Below, in pieces: positions 47,901 through 59,564 of a stretch of DNA of 64,000 bases; positions within the stretch are counted from its first letter, which is position 1; each line of letters opens with the position of its first letter. A program made the position numbers and the translations under genes. Origin of the DNA: Epichloe hybrida (lineage: Eukaryota > Ascomycota > Sordariomycetes > Hypocreales > Clavicipitaceae); contig JAFEKR010000056.1 in the NCBI GenBank assembly GCA_019022495.1, positions 1 to 64,000 of the forward strand, read 5' to 3'. The notes under the pieces were generated by a model. That model worked only from the letters and a program-made list of their open reading frames with translations, ran no database searches and had not been told where the DNA came from.

Positions 47901-50900
47901 TAACTCTGTAGTAAGATTCTTAGGGAGCCTATAAGGCACATAAGCATACTAGGGAGGCCATAAGAACTAGCTTAAGGCATATATTCATACTCTTAGCTAC
48001 CTAGGCATGTTTATTACCCTTTTAGCTACTAATTTACACTAGCAAGACCTTTAGAGGTTTATGCTAAATTATAATAAATAGTAGTTAGGGAATAACTAAG
48101 TTAAGGCTAGGATTATAGGTAGGAACCTTTATAAGAACCTATATATCTTAGCATAGTACTTTAAGATACGCTTCTAGTTATTCTTTAAGTAAGTTCTTTA
48201 GCCTAAATTTAGCATTAAGGAATATTAGTACTAATATAAGTAATAGTCCTAAGGTAGCCCTCATGCTTATTACCTCTTTTAGATCAAAGATACCCTAGAC
48301 ACTAGCCTTATAACCACGGAACTACAGAAGGTCTTTGCTAAGTACTAGGGGTAGTATATTACTACTTATAATACTTGCCCTAACTTAGTAAATCAGTAGC
48401 GTTAGGGTAATAACCCTTTAATCTTACCTATTACAAATCCTAAGTTTAGTAATTTAGTTAATATAATTAATTGCGTTTAACACTATAAGTATATAGAAGT
48501 ATACTATTAGTGTTATAAGTAACTACCTAATAGGAGATTAACAGAGGAGACGCACTACTGATTTTACTTTCTATAAGCATATTATAAAGAGCTAATTATT
48601 ATAAGGAACTTTAACCCGCAGTATCTTATATTTAATAGGGCTTAGAATAATGCCTTTCTGAATAACTTTAGCCCTATAGTTATGGCCTTATAGCTTGCTA
48701 ATATTAACTTTACGCCCTATATAGGCGTGCATGCTATTATCTCCTACATATTAAAGTATTATAATAAGGCTAAATAGTAGTTAAAGACCTTCTAGGATAT
48801 AGCTAAGGAGATTTTACCTAGGGTTAACGTAAGTTATAGGCTCGTTAGATTTGTTACTAAGTTTATAAATAAACTTATTACTAAAAAAGACTAGTCTACG
48901 TAAGAGGTCCTCTACCTATTTCTTAACCTTAACCTTTAAGAAGAATTATATATTATTTATAGTGTTAATTACTACCTACCTAACAAGTATTAGTAGGCGG
49001 ATTATTTACTTACTAAGGGTAAAGATTAGGTCTAATAGACTTTGAATTCTTACTAGAAATACCTAAATTACCCTATAAGCCTATAGGATCTTTATTATTT
49101 TTAGTTCCTAACCTAGATTAACTTCTCTAAGAAGCCTAAGTATTAGCAAGAGTTCCCTAATATGTCTAACTAGGTCCTAAATTACTTCCTGTAATATAAG
49201 GCTAATCCTAATAATAAAAGCTTTAAGGACTTCTATAAAGTGAAGCTTATACTAAGCTATCCCTATACTAACTATAACTAGCTAAAGATAGTAAAGAAGG
49301 AGAGTTTTGCTATATTTCGTAAGGCATTTATATATTATTAAAGAGTCCACGCTAGTGCTTACTATTATAATTACTATAGTAAGCTACCTCCTATAATAGA
49401 AGATAAGTTTAAGGAAAACCCTTAGTAAGAGAATAAGGTCTAGCTAGAGGCTTAGTAGGAAATAGCTTACTAGATTCCATATATTAAGCTTAACACTAAT
49501 GAGGTTAAATTACTTAGGAACCGTGATTATGATTTAGCCTTTAATTAGCGAAATTATATTAGAACCTATCCTAATCTTCTTATATAGAAGAGAGAGTATT
49601 AGAATAGCCTTAAGGAGTCTTTTACTACTACTATTACTTCTTAGGATCCTATAAGTAACTAGAATATTACTAGTCTTAATCTAAAGTAGCGCCTTATCTT
49701 TAATATATATGTTTACTACCTTAAGGATACTCTTAATTTAAATAAGTAAACACCTAAATTACTTTTTCTCTAGGTTAATAGCTAGGGAGGCATAGGGAAA
49801 TCATTTATTATTTACGCTATTTCTATAGCACTAGAATACCACGCCCTAGGATGTATTATGTAAGCTACCCCTACTAGAATTGCTGCTAATAGCATTAATG
49901 GAATAATATTATATTTGCTACTATATCTTCTAGTCTTAAGGCAAATTATAACCTTACTTACACTTTTAACTAATAAGCTTTCTAATTTATAGGGCACCCT
50001 ACGAAGGGTTAAATACATTATTATTAATAAGAAGTCTATAATTAGGCTAAAGACACTTTACTCTATTAACTAATAACTTTGTTAGATCTTTTCTAATTTA
50101 GAGGACTACTTTAGTAGCTATAGTGTAATTCTCTTTAGTAACTTCTACTAGCTTTTACTAGTCTTTAAGAAGCCTCTTTATAGTAATAACAGACTTATAA
50201 ATAATATAGATCTAGCTAGGCGTAATGCCTATTAGGCCTTTAATAAGACTATTATGCTTTAGCAAGTTATCCGCTAATAAGGCAATGCATAGGCACTATT
50301 CTATAAAGCTCTCTAGGGCCTTTACTTAGCTTAGCTATCTATTAACTATTAGAAGCTTCTTTATTCCTAAATTTAATTATAGCTCTTGCCTCTAGAGGTT
50401 AATTTCTTTATAAATATAGTCTGTATTTACTACATAAGATAGTAGGTCTAAGAATATAACTATAACTACATAGAAAGGCTTATATTACTAATTATTTAGG
50501 TCTATATAATATATATTAGCGAATTTAAGCATAATACTAATTCTTAAACAGTAGGAAACCTCCACTACACTTTACTAGTTTATATTAGAGTAAGGGTTAT
50601 ACTAACAGAGAATATCTAGATGCCTATAGGCCTTGTTAATAGCGCTATAGGGATTGTGGAAGATATTTACTAGGATTAAGATATTACTAATTCTTGCTAA
50701 TAGGCTCCTAATATTATGTTTATATAAATAGATAAGTATACAGGACTGCCTTACTTTATAAAGCCTAATAAGGCTACTATTATTCCTATTTTCTAAGCGT
50801 ACTATAAGTTTATTAAGGGTAGTAACTTATATAGCTAGCGTTAATTCCTATTTATGATTATATATAGTATTACTATGTATAAGTTATAGGGCATTACTCT

Positions 50901-51349
50901 TAATAAGGTAGTGGCTAATATCTTTGTAAAGGAGTTTATAATAGGCTTTATATACATTACTATCTTAAGAGTAAAGATACTTAAGGGCATTATATTTAAT
51001 ACTCCCTTTAATCTTAGCACTCTTACTTCCTAAACTAACCTAGATACTAGCCTAAGGGCTCTTAATGCGTGGTAACGAGAGGTAGAAATAATTCACGCTA
51101 TGTAATAGCTAGATAAAGCTAATATATCTTATTAGATATAGAAATTTTAATGAGTTTAGATAATAAGAGCTTTATTAGCTTTATTATTAATAATAATAAG
51201 GTAGTTAAGCCACCTCCGTATATTAACCTAGCTTAGACCCCTCCTACTCCTTAAATAAAAGAATCTTATAGCTTAGTCCTAGTTATTAAATCTCCTATTT
51301 ACATTAATTTGATATAAATTGATTTAAGATTATAAGAGGGGGAAAGGTA

Positions 51350-51505
51350 TTGTTATTTACTAAGATATTACTTCTCCTTAGATATTTGCTAAGTGATATC
51401 TTAGTAAAGCTATTATTTTAGGAGGAGGAAAGGAGAGAAAAGGTATTATTTGCTAAGATATCACTTCTCCTTAGATATCTGCTAAGTGATGTCTTAGTAG
51501 AGGGA
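51350..51505. repeat. Tandem hairpin pair near Helitron 3' end
   Basis: Two copies of a roughly 94-bp unit, each containing an inverted repeat CTAAGATATCACTT...AAGTGATGTCTTAG around CTCCTTAGATATNTGCT. The first arm pair is at about 51358-51416 and the second at about 51446-51500. Helitrons carry a 3' subterminal hairpin, but the doubled long stem is not typical of that. Confidence 0.6.
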
Positions 51506-51626
51506 AAAGCACACGCCCCTAGAGAGGGATAGTTATGTATAAATTTGTATTATAGTAGATTAACTAAAAAAGCCTTTTTACGCACTTGACGTTGATGTTA
51601 TTAGTGAAAACGGAACTGGATAATAA

Positions 51627-52139
51627 TTAGCCTGGGCGGATACCGACGCTTTCCCTGCGCCTATGATGCCGATAAATTCGGGCAGCCATAAGGATCTTGT
51701 ATACTATCGCATCGTTTGGGATGTGATGCAAAAAGATCCATTCATGCTCTGAGTTGTTGTATGCCTTGTACGGAATCCGGATTCCCAAACGCTCCGCAAG
51801 AGGCCGCATCTTGCGAAAGTTCATCCCACCACGCACCTTCGAAGTGTCAATCACCGTGATTGTTACATTCTGTTTCCCTAGCTTCTTGCGTCCTTTTGCA
51901 ATATTGATGGCGACTTGTTCGTCCGCATATACCGAAATAAATGGCGACTTGCAATCGCTACTCCAGTCCAGGTGCTTTTCGACATACCCCCGAAGCACTG
52001 CTTCTCTCGAGTTTTTAGCCCAAAAGTTGATCCTGGCAGTCCCCACGGCCGTTATTCCCTCCCCCAGGATTGTAACTGCCTGAGAACCTTCGTCCTCCAC
52101 GCGGTAAAAGAGCCCGTAACCGCACCTGTCCCTACCCAT
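51627..52139 (-). CDS. DUF7587/ADP-ribosyltransferase-like protein, 170 residues
   Basis: A single exon from the ATG at 52139; the open frame extends further upstream without an ATG. The order of motifs recalls ADP-ribosyltransferase folds and the fungal DUF7587 family (from memory). GLFYRVEDEGSQ has an early Arg, VEKHLDW is followed by SPFISVYADEQVA (the S-T-S-like strand), then VTITVIDTSKVRG, and finally NNSEHEWIFLHHIP, where E-H-E resembles the E-x-E catalytic pair. No signal peptide is visible, so an intracellular role is likely. The protein ends in a basic tail (RIYRHHRRRESVGIRPG). It sits only about 70 bp beyond the Helitron. Enzyme activity is inference. Confidence 0.6.
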   Translation of the reverse strand: MGRDRCGYGLFYRVEDEGSQAVTILGEGITAVGTARINFWAKNSREAVLRGYVEKHLDWSSDCKSPFISVYADEQVAINIAKGRKKLGKQNVTITVIDTSKVRGGMNFRKMRPLAERLGIRIPYKAYNNSEHEWIFLHHIPNDAIVYKILMAARIYRHHRRRESVGIRPG

Positions 52140-52181
52140 CGTAAGTCCGCCTCTAACAAAAAGTCGCGTTTCAACAGTCAA

Positions 52182-53048
52182 GATTATGCCAGTGGTGACG
52201 GGTGTCCTAACTAGTGAGGTAATTAAGAAGAGAGACGCGTCGAGCTCGTCCGCCAGTTCCCGATTCCTTTTTTAAGTGGAACAAGTCGTAAACGTTATAT
52301 ACCACCGGAAAGATTTAAAGAACAACTTCTAATTAATGAAGAAGAGGGATTCCGTCCTCTTTATATCTTTGATGCGTACTAACAAGGGTCATTAGCCAAT
52401 AAAAACATCGCTATTTGCGGTACTTTCTAGCCTATACTAATTTATATTATAATATAAGTACTATTTCCGTTTGACCCCTAGTGGATGGAGTGGTATCCAC
52501 TCCTGGACGTACATGTACTACACAGTCTTCGTGTCCGATCCATTTTTATTTGATCATGTGGATCAAAATCATTGGATGAATCCAGATGATGCCCACACAT
52601 CCGGTCATTCTATTGGATGCGTGTTTAGTACTAATCCACCTCCATACTGTTCAGTAGATCTTGTACACCATTTTGTGTGGCGTGAAACCGGCTAGCAATA
52701 TTAGATTGTCCACCTAAGAGAGAGTGTATAAGAGGATCGAATACAAGTAAAAAAAACATGTATATTTTGCAAGTCAAGTGGTCTTGCGTAAGCTAGTGGT
52801 CTCTAACGCCCTGGCTACCAATCAATAATACACCGCCGGAAGCCACTAGGCAGAGTTATTTTTCCTTGGCCTACCACGGCCTAAGCGGTGCACCTGGAAC
52901 GAGGTGAAGGGCTGCGTTCTTCTGATCTTATTCTAGCAGAAGAATGGGATAAAAGACGGTGAATAATGGTCCGTACTTCGTCTCTACACCTGTGCTTTCA
53001 ATCGGCCCGGCGGACATCTCTCACCATGGCGGATTCCGAGGTAGTCGA
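52182..53048. other. Intergenic, no supported gene
   Basis: Composition is mixed. It includes several small palindromes (for example GGAGTGGTATCCACTCC near 52486) and a 74-codon open frame (52471-52695 plus) without a recognised domain. No tRNA or repeat family is supported. Confidence 0.4.
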
Positions 53049-53928
53049 ATGTCATCATTATTGTCCTCCCACGTTTACCGTGTTCTCGCTTCCGGAACCA
53101 GTGCCTTTATCGGGGAGCTGAATGATCTGACTGTTCGGAAGTACCCCCTTGAGCCCGGTGGTGATATGGCGCGCCTCGAGGTCGAACACAAACTTCTGGA
53201 CACGGTCGGCCACCATCCCCGGATCATCGCGCACAAAGGGCTGACTGAGGCGGGCTTGAACCTCGAGCGAGCAGCGAATGGGACCATCTTCAACTTCTTG
53301 ACCGAGACGAGGCATTGTGACGTTTCTCTTCAGCAGCGGATAGCTTGGTGCCGAGAAGTAGTCGAGGCGGTTGCGCATGTTCATTCGAAGAGGGTAATTC
53401 ACTGCGATATCCAGCTAACGAACATCCTAACTCGATGAGCATTTCCATATCAAGTTGGCCGACTTCTAGAGTCGCTACGTTGCGGAGGACGGTGAGGTTA
53501 TGCTGGCTGGATGGTCCGGAGAGCCATGCCGATACTTTTGCCCACGTGAAGATGACTTTGAGGCCGATTGGCATACCGACTTATTTGCCCTTGGGTCTAC
53601 GGTATACTTTATTATTACTGGGCACGAGGTATTTCCAGATATTATAGCTGGAGAGGCGGGATAGGACGAGAAGGTACGGTCTCGGTTTACGATCTGTTGT
53701 TTTCCCAACGACCAGCCTGTCTGTTCAACCATCACCCGCAAATGCTGGACTCGGCAATACGGTTCCGTGGGTGAGGTTTTGAAGGACATTAGCGCCGTCG
53801 AGCGTTTACACGATGTGGGATCCATCAAGAACCAGGAAAACGGTCATGTAGCATTGATAGCTACGAATCTCAAGTGCACCGGACGCTTTCCATTTCCATA
53901 CTATAGCGTCGCAGTCCACATCTACTAA
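53049..53928 (+). pseudogene. Broken protein kinase-like gene
   Basis: From the ATG at 53049 the frame reads a fungal kinase-like domain: VYRVLASGTSAFIGEL, VRKYPLEPGG and the catalytic loop VIHCDIQLTNIL (HRD changed to HCD). At about 53425-53435 it shifts frame. The remainder follows in another frame: DEHFHIKLADF, DLFALGSTVYFIITGHEVF and CWTRQYGSVGEVLKDI. This second part has in-frame TAG codons at 53467-53469 and 53662-53664. The relative at 15229-16011 has the same architecture (HCDI.xxNI, LADF/VGDF, LFALGST), so this was a member of the same family, now dead through one frameshift and two nonsense changes. Confidence 0.75.
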
Positions 53929-54519
53929 ACAATTCGCGATGGTCCTCCACATATTGCTGGCTCGTTAGCGTGGAGCACTCCATCCTAACGTTTAGGGCAT
54001 ATGTGACCTGGCACTCCGATCATGCTTGTGCCAGTGTACACATCCTTATAGCCGGTGTGTTTGTTCTGGTTGCATGTGATAAACATTGTTCCCTTTTCGT
54101 GTTGCGGAGTGGCAGTGCAGTTTTGCCATTTGGCTTCGTAATATGATGCTCGCAACCACAAGCCATTGCGATGAGAAGTTGGGCAGCCCCTGAGGAGACA
54201 AAATTAGCGGCGTCGAAAACTGATCCACTATAGTCGTCACACTGTGAGTCGAACGAACTGGGTGATGGTGATGTTGCCCAATGTGTAGAAAAGGCCACAG
54301 TTCACAGGAAAGTCGCTTGAAGTTGAAAACAAAAACGCAACTGCGTAACAGCTCGGCGTCAGAGAGGTCTTTATGGCTGGATCCCCTCATCGTGTATAAA
54401 ATATCGACTTGGATCTGCGCCCACCACCGCCGAAAGACGGGCGGTCATGCCGTGTTGTTTGTTGATGACATGCTCATTGACGACGGGTCCGGCAAATCGT
54501 CGCGCCTTATCCGGATGCA
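53929..54519. other. Intergenic, no supported gene
   Basis: This is downstream of the FHA kinase gene (minus strand) and of the broken kinase. Open frames present (54020-54390 region) show no domain. Confidence 0.4.
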
Positions 54520-56601
54520 TCAGCGGCCAAGGAGGTAACTGGGGTGAGACATCGCAACATACCTGTGTGCACTGTTTCGGAGATCTCGTAACAAAGCCAT
54601 CGCCTCAGCTGCCTCCAGGGCCGCCGCGTCGTTCAAATGAGCGTTGAGGTAGCCATGCGATTGCTCGACCGAAGTTTGGCCTCGTCGTTTTGAAGTGAGG
54701 CTCTCGCGAGGCAGTTCTGTCGTTGGCCGCTTTAGGTTCGACAAAACCAATGAGGAGCGGAATAGTGGCGAGGGAGCACCGGATCTCCGCCATGGCTGAC
54801 CGTCAATATTGTCGCCTTGAGCCTCACCATGAGACGAGCTGAGAAGCGACGGGGGATGGCCATCTGGAGTGGCAACAGAGTTGGATCGCTCCGAAGCAGT
54901 CACGGCGGCTCCCAGGCTCTTTTGCTGTTGCCCATCTAGGTTCTGAATCAGGATAGTTTGCTGTTCCTCAGAGTCGGAACTAGAGTAAATGATTGTTTCT
55001 TTTCGCCAGAGTATGCTCCCGATTGGAAGAGTGCCATGTCCAACAATTGTGTCCGGGAGTGCCATTGCCTTTCTGAGGCATCCACGGGCAGTATCCCGAT
55101 TGCTTGCAGATAAATGCAGCATGCTGCTAATTAGTAATTGTTTGAGACTGTCAGGCTTTGTGCGGTACTCATCCCCAAGGCGGCGGACAAGCCATTCGCA
55201 CCAAGTAAGCTGGGAGTTCTGGGAATTGGCTGACTGAAGAGGCTCGCGCCAGTACCGCTTATATGTCGGTAGGCCAAGCAGGAGCTCGTACATCAACACC
55301 CCAAGAGACCAGATATCCACGGCTGTCGAATACTGTGTCTGGCAAGTTTTCTCAACGTAGGGTTCCCAGATTTCCGGTGGTGTATACATCTCAGTGCCGC
55401 ACATGGTTGTCAAGACGTCACCAAGACCATGTAGCCCGAAATCACCAAGCACTATCTTGATTTCGTTCGAGTGACGCCAGCGGACGAGGATGTTACCAGG
55501 CTTGATGTCTCGGTGCACAATCTGCGGGCTACTCTCATGTAGATATACCAAGGCTGAAAGGATTTGACGGAGGATAGATACACTCTCGGTGACGGTGATT
55601 CTACTGCACTCATCGAGAGAACCTCCTGGTATATATTCGAGGCAGAGTCGAGGAGTCGGTTCTAAGTCAGCCCAGAAAACTTTGAGAATGCTTTCCTGTC
55701 ATATGTTAGGATAAAAATCTGCAGTGGAATTGGAATAGGTCATACAAACATGTGATATTCTACTCAATATGTCTGCCTCCTCCAGCCACTTAGCACTGTT
55801 ATACATCGCCTTTGTCGATGGCTGTTTGAGGACATGCTCTTCTCCGCTACTCACATTCCAGCAATGAGTAACGACTCCATAGCCTCCCCTTCCAATTTCT
55901 TTTTTCAGATATATGGGGCTGGCATGAGGCGTATGAACCCCAGTGGGCATTTCCGTGTCAGGTCGAAGCGGGAGATGTAGGTCGTTGAAGAGCTCTTCCG
56001 CAGTGGCATTGCCGTCGCAGTACTCTTTGACTTGAGCGTTGTATGACTCTGATTTAGCATTATGCTCATTGAAAACAAGTTGAAACTGGACATCATCATG
56101 GACCTTGATGATTATTTTTTCCCGTTTATGAGCGTTGTCGTCCCCGCCAACAATCCAGTTAAATCTGCGCCGCCTCCCGCCGCCTTGGCTATTATAAGTA
56201 ACCTCAGTTCCGAGAAGAGATTGCAAATCTTTCACTATGAATCGTCCCTGCTCGTCGAACGTCAAGCTGAAGTGAACTTTACTGAGACCTCGTAGATCGG
56301 GTAGGACGACATCACACTTCACGCCGCATCCGAAAATGACCCCATAGGACGATCGGGGGACCTTGCTGAATTTGATCTCGAGGAATGGCATGCCATTGAA
56401 TTCGGACTTCTTTCTGTCACCTGCTTCATCCGGGGGTTCGGTCACCTCGCGGTCGTCACGCCCAAATTTGACCTCTTCTTGAGACACTTCAGACAGCGGT
56501 GGTACATAAAACGAACTAGCGCTGATTGCCCTGGCAGCATACCGCTTACGCTGATCGTCGGAAAAGGGGTACACACGAGCAATAAGATCAGTGTTAGGCA
56601 T
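54520..56601 (-). CDS. FHA-domain serine/threonine protein kinase, 675 residues
   Basis: Two exons, 55750-56601 and 54520-55695, with a 54-nt intron (55696-55749, GTTTGT...CCTAAC...GACAG), join in phase as ISH/ESILKVFWAD. The start ATG at 56601 gives LIARVYPFSDD; another possible 5' exon (ATG 56669, donor GTAAGT) exists. Residues about 85-145 form an FHA phosphothreonine-binding domain (FGCGVKCDVVLPD, then SKVHFSLTFDEQGRFIVKDL). The kinase domain follows with GRGGYGVV (237-244), lysine about 259, HRDIKPGNIL (Asp about 347), LGDFG (Asp about 369), a modified APE (PPEIWEP) and VDIWSLGVL. A long Ser-rich tail follows. The order FHA-then-kinase resembles Dun1/Rad53-class DNA-damage kinases, but it may be an accessory paralogue. 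It looks intact. Confidence 0.85.
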
Positions 56602-56988
56602 ATTGTATTGTTCTTTTGAGGTCGCATAGAAATACTTACACAAAGGGCTGTACTGCCCGGGATGACCATGGACTTTTATGGTTGAAGAGGGAAACGAGCC
56701 TTGAATTCACCATGAGGCTTTTCCTCTGCTCCTGTCCAATCGTGCTCGCAATTCTGCACCTTCCTGAGACCTAACGGAAGCGCGGCTATGTGGCTGTTTC
56801 CATTGGCCCACATTGTTCCAAGCCACCAACCTGGCCCCACCGTCTGATGAATTGCCCGTCTGATGAATTGCCGGTATGATGCCTTAGGTTGCAGCACATT
56901 GAAAGCCAAAGCTTTGGCCTTCAACAAACACGAGTTGTCACACTTCCTTACAAACATACAAGACGTGTCTGCATTTGTTCATAACAAA
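56602..56988. promoter_or_regulatory. Divergent intergenic region between FHA kinase and unknown gene
   Basis: The 387 bp separating two divergently transcribed genes must hold both promoters. It contains a tandem 14-bp duplication (GTCTGATGAATTGC twice, about 56848-56875) and a palindrome (AAAGCCAAAGCTTTGGCCTT, about 56900-56920). Either could bind a regulator; neither matches a site I know. Confidence 0.4.
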
Positions 56989-58543
56989 ATGCCTCGTTCG
57001 CCATTGACGACTGTTAACGACCTGTCCGCCTTGAGCGATGCACAGCTCGGCGACTTCATGAATAAACACCGACGATCCGACGGCGCATATGTCATTCGTA
57101 TGGACGATGACTGGAATAAATTGTCAAAGGAAGACCGAGACCGCCTTGCTGAGAGATTAAAGTGTGTTCCCCTATCCTTCTACCGTATTCATTCATTCAT
57201 GTCTTCTTAGGGCCGTATCATCAAACGCGCGTCCGCTCGACCTTGATAAGCTCAATGCACTATTACTTGGTGTATCCAATAGAGAAGACTGCCCGTCACA
57301 AACCCAACCACAAGCAAGGGAAAGAGACACCGAATCGCCGCCAGATGATCGAGAGATATACAGGCAGCGTGAGATGAAAGCGTACAATAATCTTGTCAAT
57401 GACGGTGGGCGCCCGCTCTACACGATTGACCTTCTGGAACCAGTTTCAAAGAATCCTGATGCGTACTACGAGATGCTAAAGCCTTTTTGGCGACAGCCTC
57501 GATACGGTAAATGCTCAGAGTTGGACCATTCCAACGCACGATCAGTATTTCGAAGACAATGGCATAGGCAGCAAAATTTCCGAAAGTGGCAGCTTGATAA
57601 CAGAAATATTAAAGACGAAGACGATGGATTCCTGGCCTATGTGGAGGAGGCGAAACTTGATTGCCAAAAGGTTGGGGACTTGGAAGGAGTGGCTGAGATT
57701 GAAGCCGATCCGACAATTTTGAAGCGCCCCGGCGAACCATGGTATTATATTCAGAGACACCGCGACTGGCAGCGACGATACCAGCGGGAGCCCGGATGCA
57801 AAGACTTCTCTCATTACGAAGATGCTGTCAAAAAGCGCCTAAATCGACATGGCTTTACACGAGTTTTCCATCTGCAAGAAGACCCGAAGCAGCAGGACGA
57901 GTTAACAACATGGATTGAATACCTTGGCTTTGAGTATTGGTGGCTGGACCGTTACACTGCGACCTTTGAGCGCCTGAAGCCGAAACACGACGAAGCTTGG
58001 GAGGTGCTAACGAAATCAGGAACACTGTTGGATGACGAGACTCCTGACTTTGTTCGCACCGATGCATCCGGTACAAGGTGCCAGAATGACAAAGACCGCA
58101 CATGGGAGACCCTTCGAGATGCTGAAACGGAAGCAAGAGAGGTCTACCGGAAGACACAGATGGGCTCTGATCGCCTTAGTATTCCGACGCATCAACGTTT
58201 GCATACGTTGGTCACGGCCAGGAAAAAGCTACTTGCAGCACGAGAAGCGTACGACTTGGCTAAACGGCGGAGTGGTCTCATTGTTGACTTTGTTCGCGGA
58301 ACCTTTGACTATGACGACTCGAGGGAAGACGTAGCCAACCAGAAGCGCCTTTTGGAATGGGCTGTGGCCGAGACACAGGCAATTGAGAGGGAAAGAAAAT
58401 CCGGAAAATCCGCGATCCTTGATGGCAGCTCGCGGCAGAAGAGAAAAATATCTGATGCTGTCTGCTCAGCACTTCCAGACCCCAAGAAACGAAAATTAAA
58501 CGGGTCAAAGGTGTTGGAGGATGCAGACGATGGCAAAGAGTGA
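56989..58543 (+). CDS. Uncharacterised fungal protein, 501 residues, probably nuclear
   Basis: Two exons, 56989-57161 and 57211-58543, with a 49-nt intron (GTGTGT...CTTAG), join in phase as AERLK/AVSSNARP. The start ATG (MPRSPLTTVNDLSALSDAQL) has a good context (ACAAAATGCC). The protein is rich in charged and aromatic residues (PFWRQPRYG, WLDRYTATFERLKPKHDEAW), with long predicted helices around residues 330-430. It ends in two basic clusters (RQKRKIS and PKKRKLNG) of the monopartite nuclear-localisation type. I do not recognise a catalytic motif. It is divergent from the FHA kinase gene and looks intact. Confidence 0.75.
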
Positions 58544-59253
58544 TCAGAGGACAAGATCATGTAGAATTGTTATCTAGGAATTCCGGAATCTAGCAAGGAA
58601 AATAAAGCTTATTATACGGTTCTTATTCATCAATTAGACGAATCCAGGTCTTCCAACGAAGTCTGCGATAAAACGCGATAACAAACGCGTTGCGGGAAGC
58701 TGCATCCATCGTCAAACGAAGAGGGATGACAAGAGCAGTGCCTCCGATTTGAGGCTGCGATATCCAACACCCAGTATTATGCAAAGAGGCGCTGCCCTGC
58801 GTCGCTGCTCGGGATTTCCAACAAGGGTTGTGATCCCTCAGGCCATTTGCTCCACCCGTCGTTGGTTCTGTTCCTAGACTCCTAGATGGGCTGGCGTTGT
58901 TTGATCGGCACTGATCCTTTAAATCCTTCAATTCACCAACTGCCCGATCACGCAACTCGTCACATTGTTTTATGTCCCGGTACGGATTACGGATTTAATC
59001 TTCGTTTCAAACTCCTTGCACTCTTCATGATGGCCTCGCTATTATGGCTCGCTCTGGATCTGATGTCAATTTTGCATTGCAAACAGATATTTTCCTTGCA
59101 CCCCAAGACCCGAGCCGCTCGGGCATCGTACTTGTGGCGGGAAGAAGCGATTCGCGACCACGGGTTCCAGGCGCTTATTACACTCTACCCTTGAACTATT
59201 TTACTAGTCTATGGACATGCCCCAATATCTTATTGGCTTAATTACCCCTGTTT
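58544..59253. other. Intergenic, no supported gene
   Basis: GC-balanced sequence with open frames on both strands (58623-58955 minus, 58886-59241 plus). One plus-strand frame starting MARSGSDVNFALQTDIF at 59044 looks mildly protein-like but ends at the repeat-derived sequence at 59254. No family is recognised. Confidence 0.4.
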
Positions 59254-59289
59254 TGTAGATTTGTGAAATCATTCACGGCGTGTAGTGTA
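59254..59289. repeat. Solo end resembling the 14763-15042 MITE terminus
   Basis: TGTAGATTTGTGAAATCATT and the following bases match the right terminal repeat of the TA-flanked MITE (TGTAGATTTGTAAAACAATT) and end in TGTA. No opposite end was found nearby. Confidence 0.5.
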
Positions 59290-59383
59290 CGGAGTACATG
59301 TTGGTGATTGACTACGTGAAGCAGTTTACTGCGGGGTTCAAGTCAAGCTGATCGTGCCACGCCCCACTTCTTTTAGGCTGTTA

Positions 59384-59564
59384 CTCCATGTGAAGAGCAA
59401 CACGTAAACATGCAGTATCGTTATTTCCGTCTTCACATTACATCTGCAGTAGTTACTAGACCGAAAACGGGAGAGGCACCTTTCCACGCAAATTTGTAAG
59501 AGGAGTGACCTCTTGCAATTGAAAAATCACTACTGCATGTTTACGTGTTGCTCTTCACATGGAG
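59384..59564. mobile_element. Palindromic miniature inverted-repeat element, copy 2
   Basis: A 181-bp element with 34-bp inverted repeats: the left end is CTCCATGTGAAGAGCAACAC and the right end is its complement, GTGTTGCTCTTCACATGGAG. There is no coding capacity. A partial relative is at 10237-10380. Target duplication is not clear; the flanks are TTA and CCA. Confidence 0.75.

Larger units (their letters stand above)
43936..51560 (+). mobile_element. Helitron (rolling-circle transposon), RIP-mutated
   Basis: The 5' end is TCAGGGAAAGCGGAGC after an A, fitting the Helitron TC start between A and T. Plus-strand remnants of RepHel are readable. About 48590-48950 holds the N-terminal Helitron-like region (IIIRNFNP.YL.FN, NINFTPYIGVHAIISYILKY). 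From about 49750 the PIF1 helicase follows, with Walker A (VN..GGIGKSFIIYAI, 49770-49810), the D/N-E-K-S Walker B relic (IIINKKSIIRLK) and SVILF.NFYQL.LVF (50120-50165). The 3' end is not resolved; paired hairpins at 51350-51500 and a CTAG near 51530 are candidates. The 5' 1.2 kb is repeated at 61889-63101. Confidence 0.8.

Noticed and set aside
49812..50018. 68-codon minus-strand open frame
   Set aside because: Antisense shadow of the Helitron PIF1 helicase region.
21470..51560. CRISPR-like or satellite arrays in the AT-rich blocks
   Set aside because: Repetitive appearance comes from RIP-driven TA enrichment; no regular repeat-spacer spacing was seen.
52770..52830. tRNA-like stretch (AAGTGGTCTTGCG...GGTCTCTAACGCC)
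   Set aside because: No T-arm GGTTCGA box and no pairing acceptor stem.
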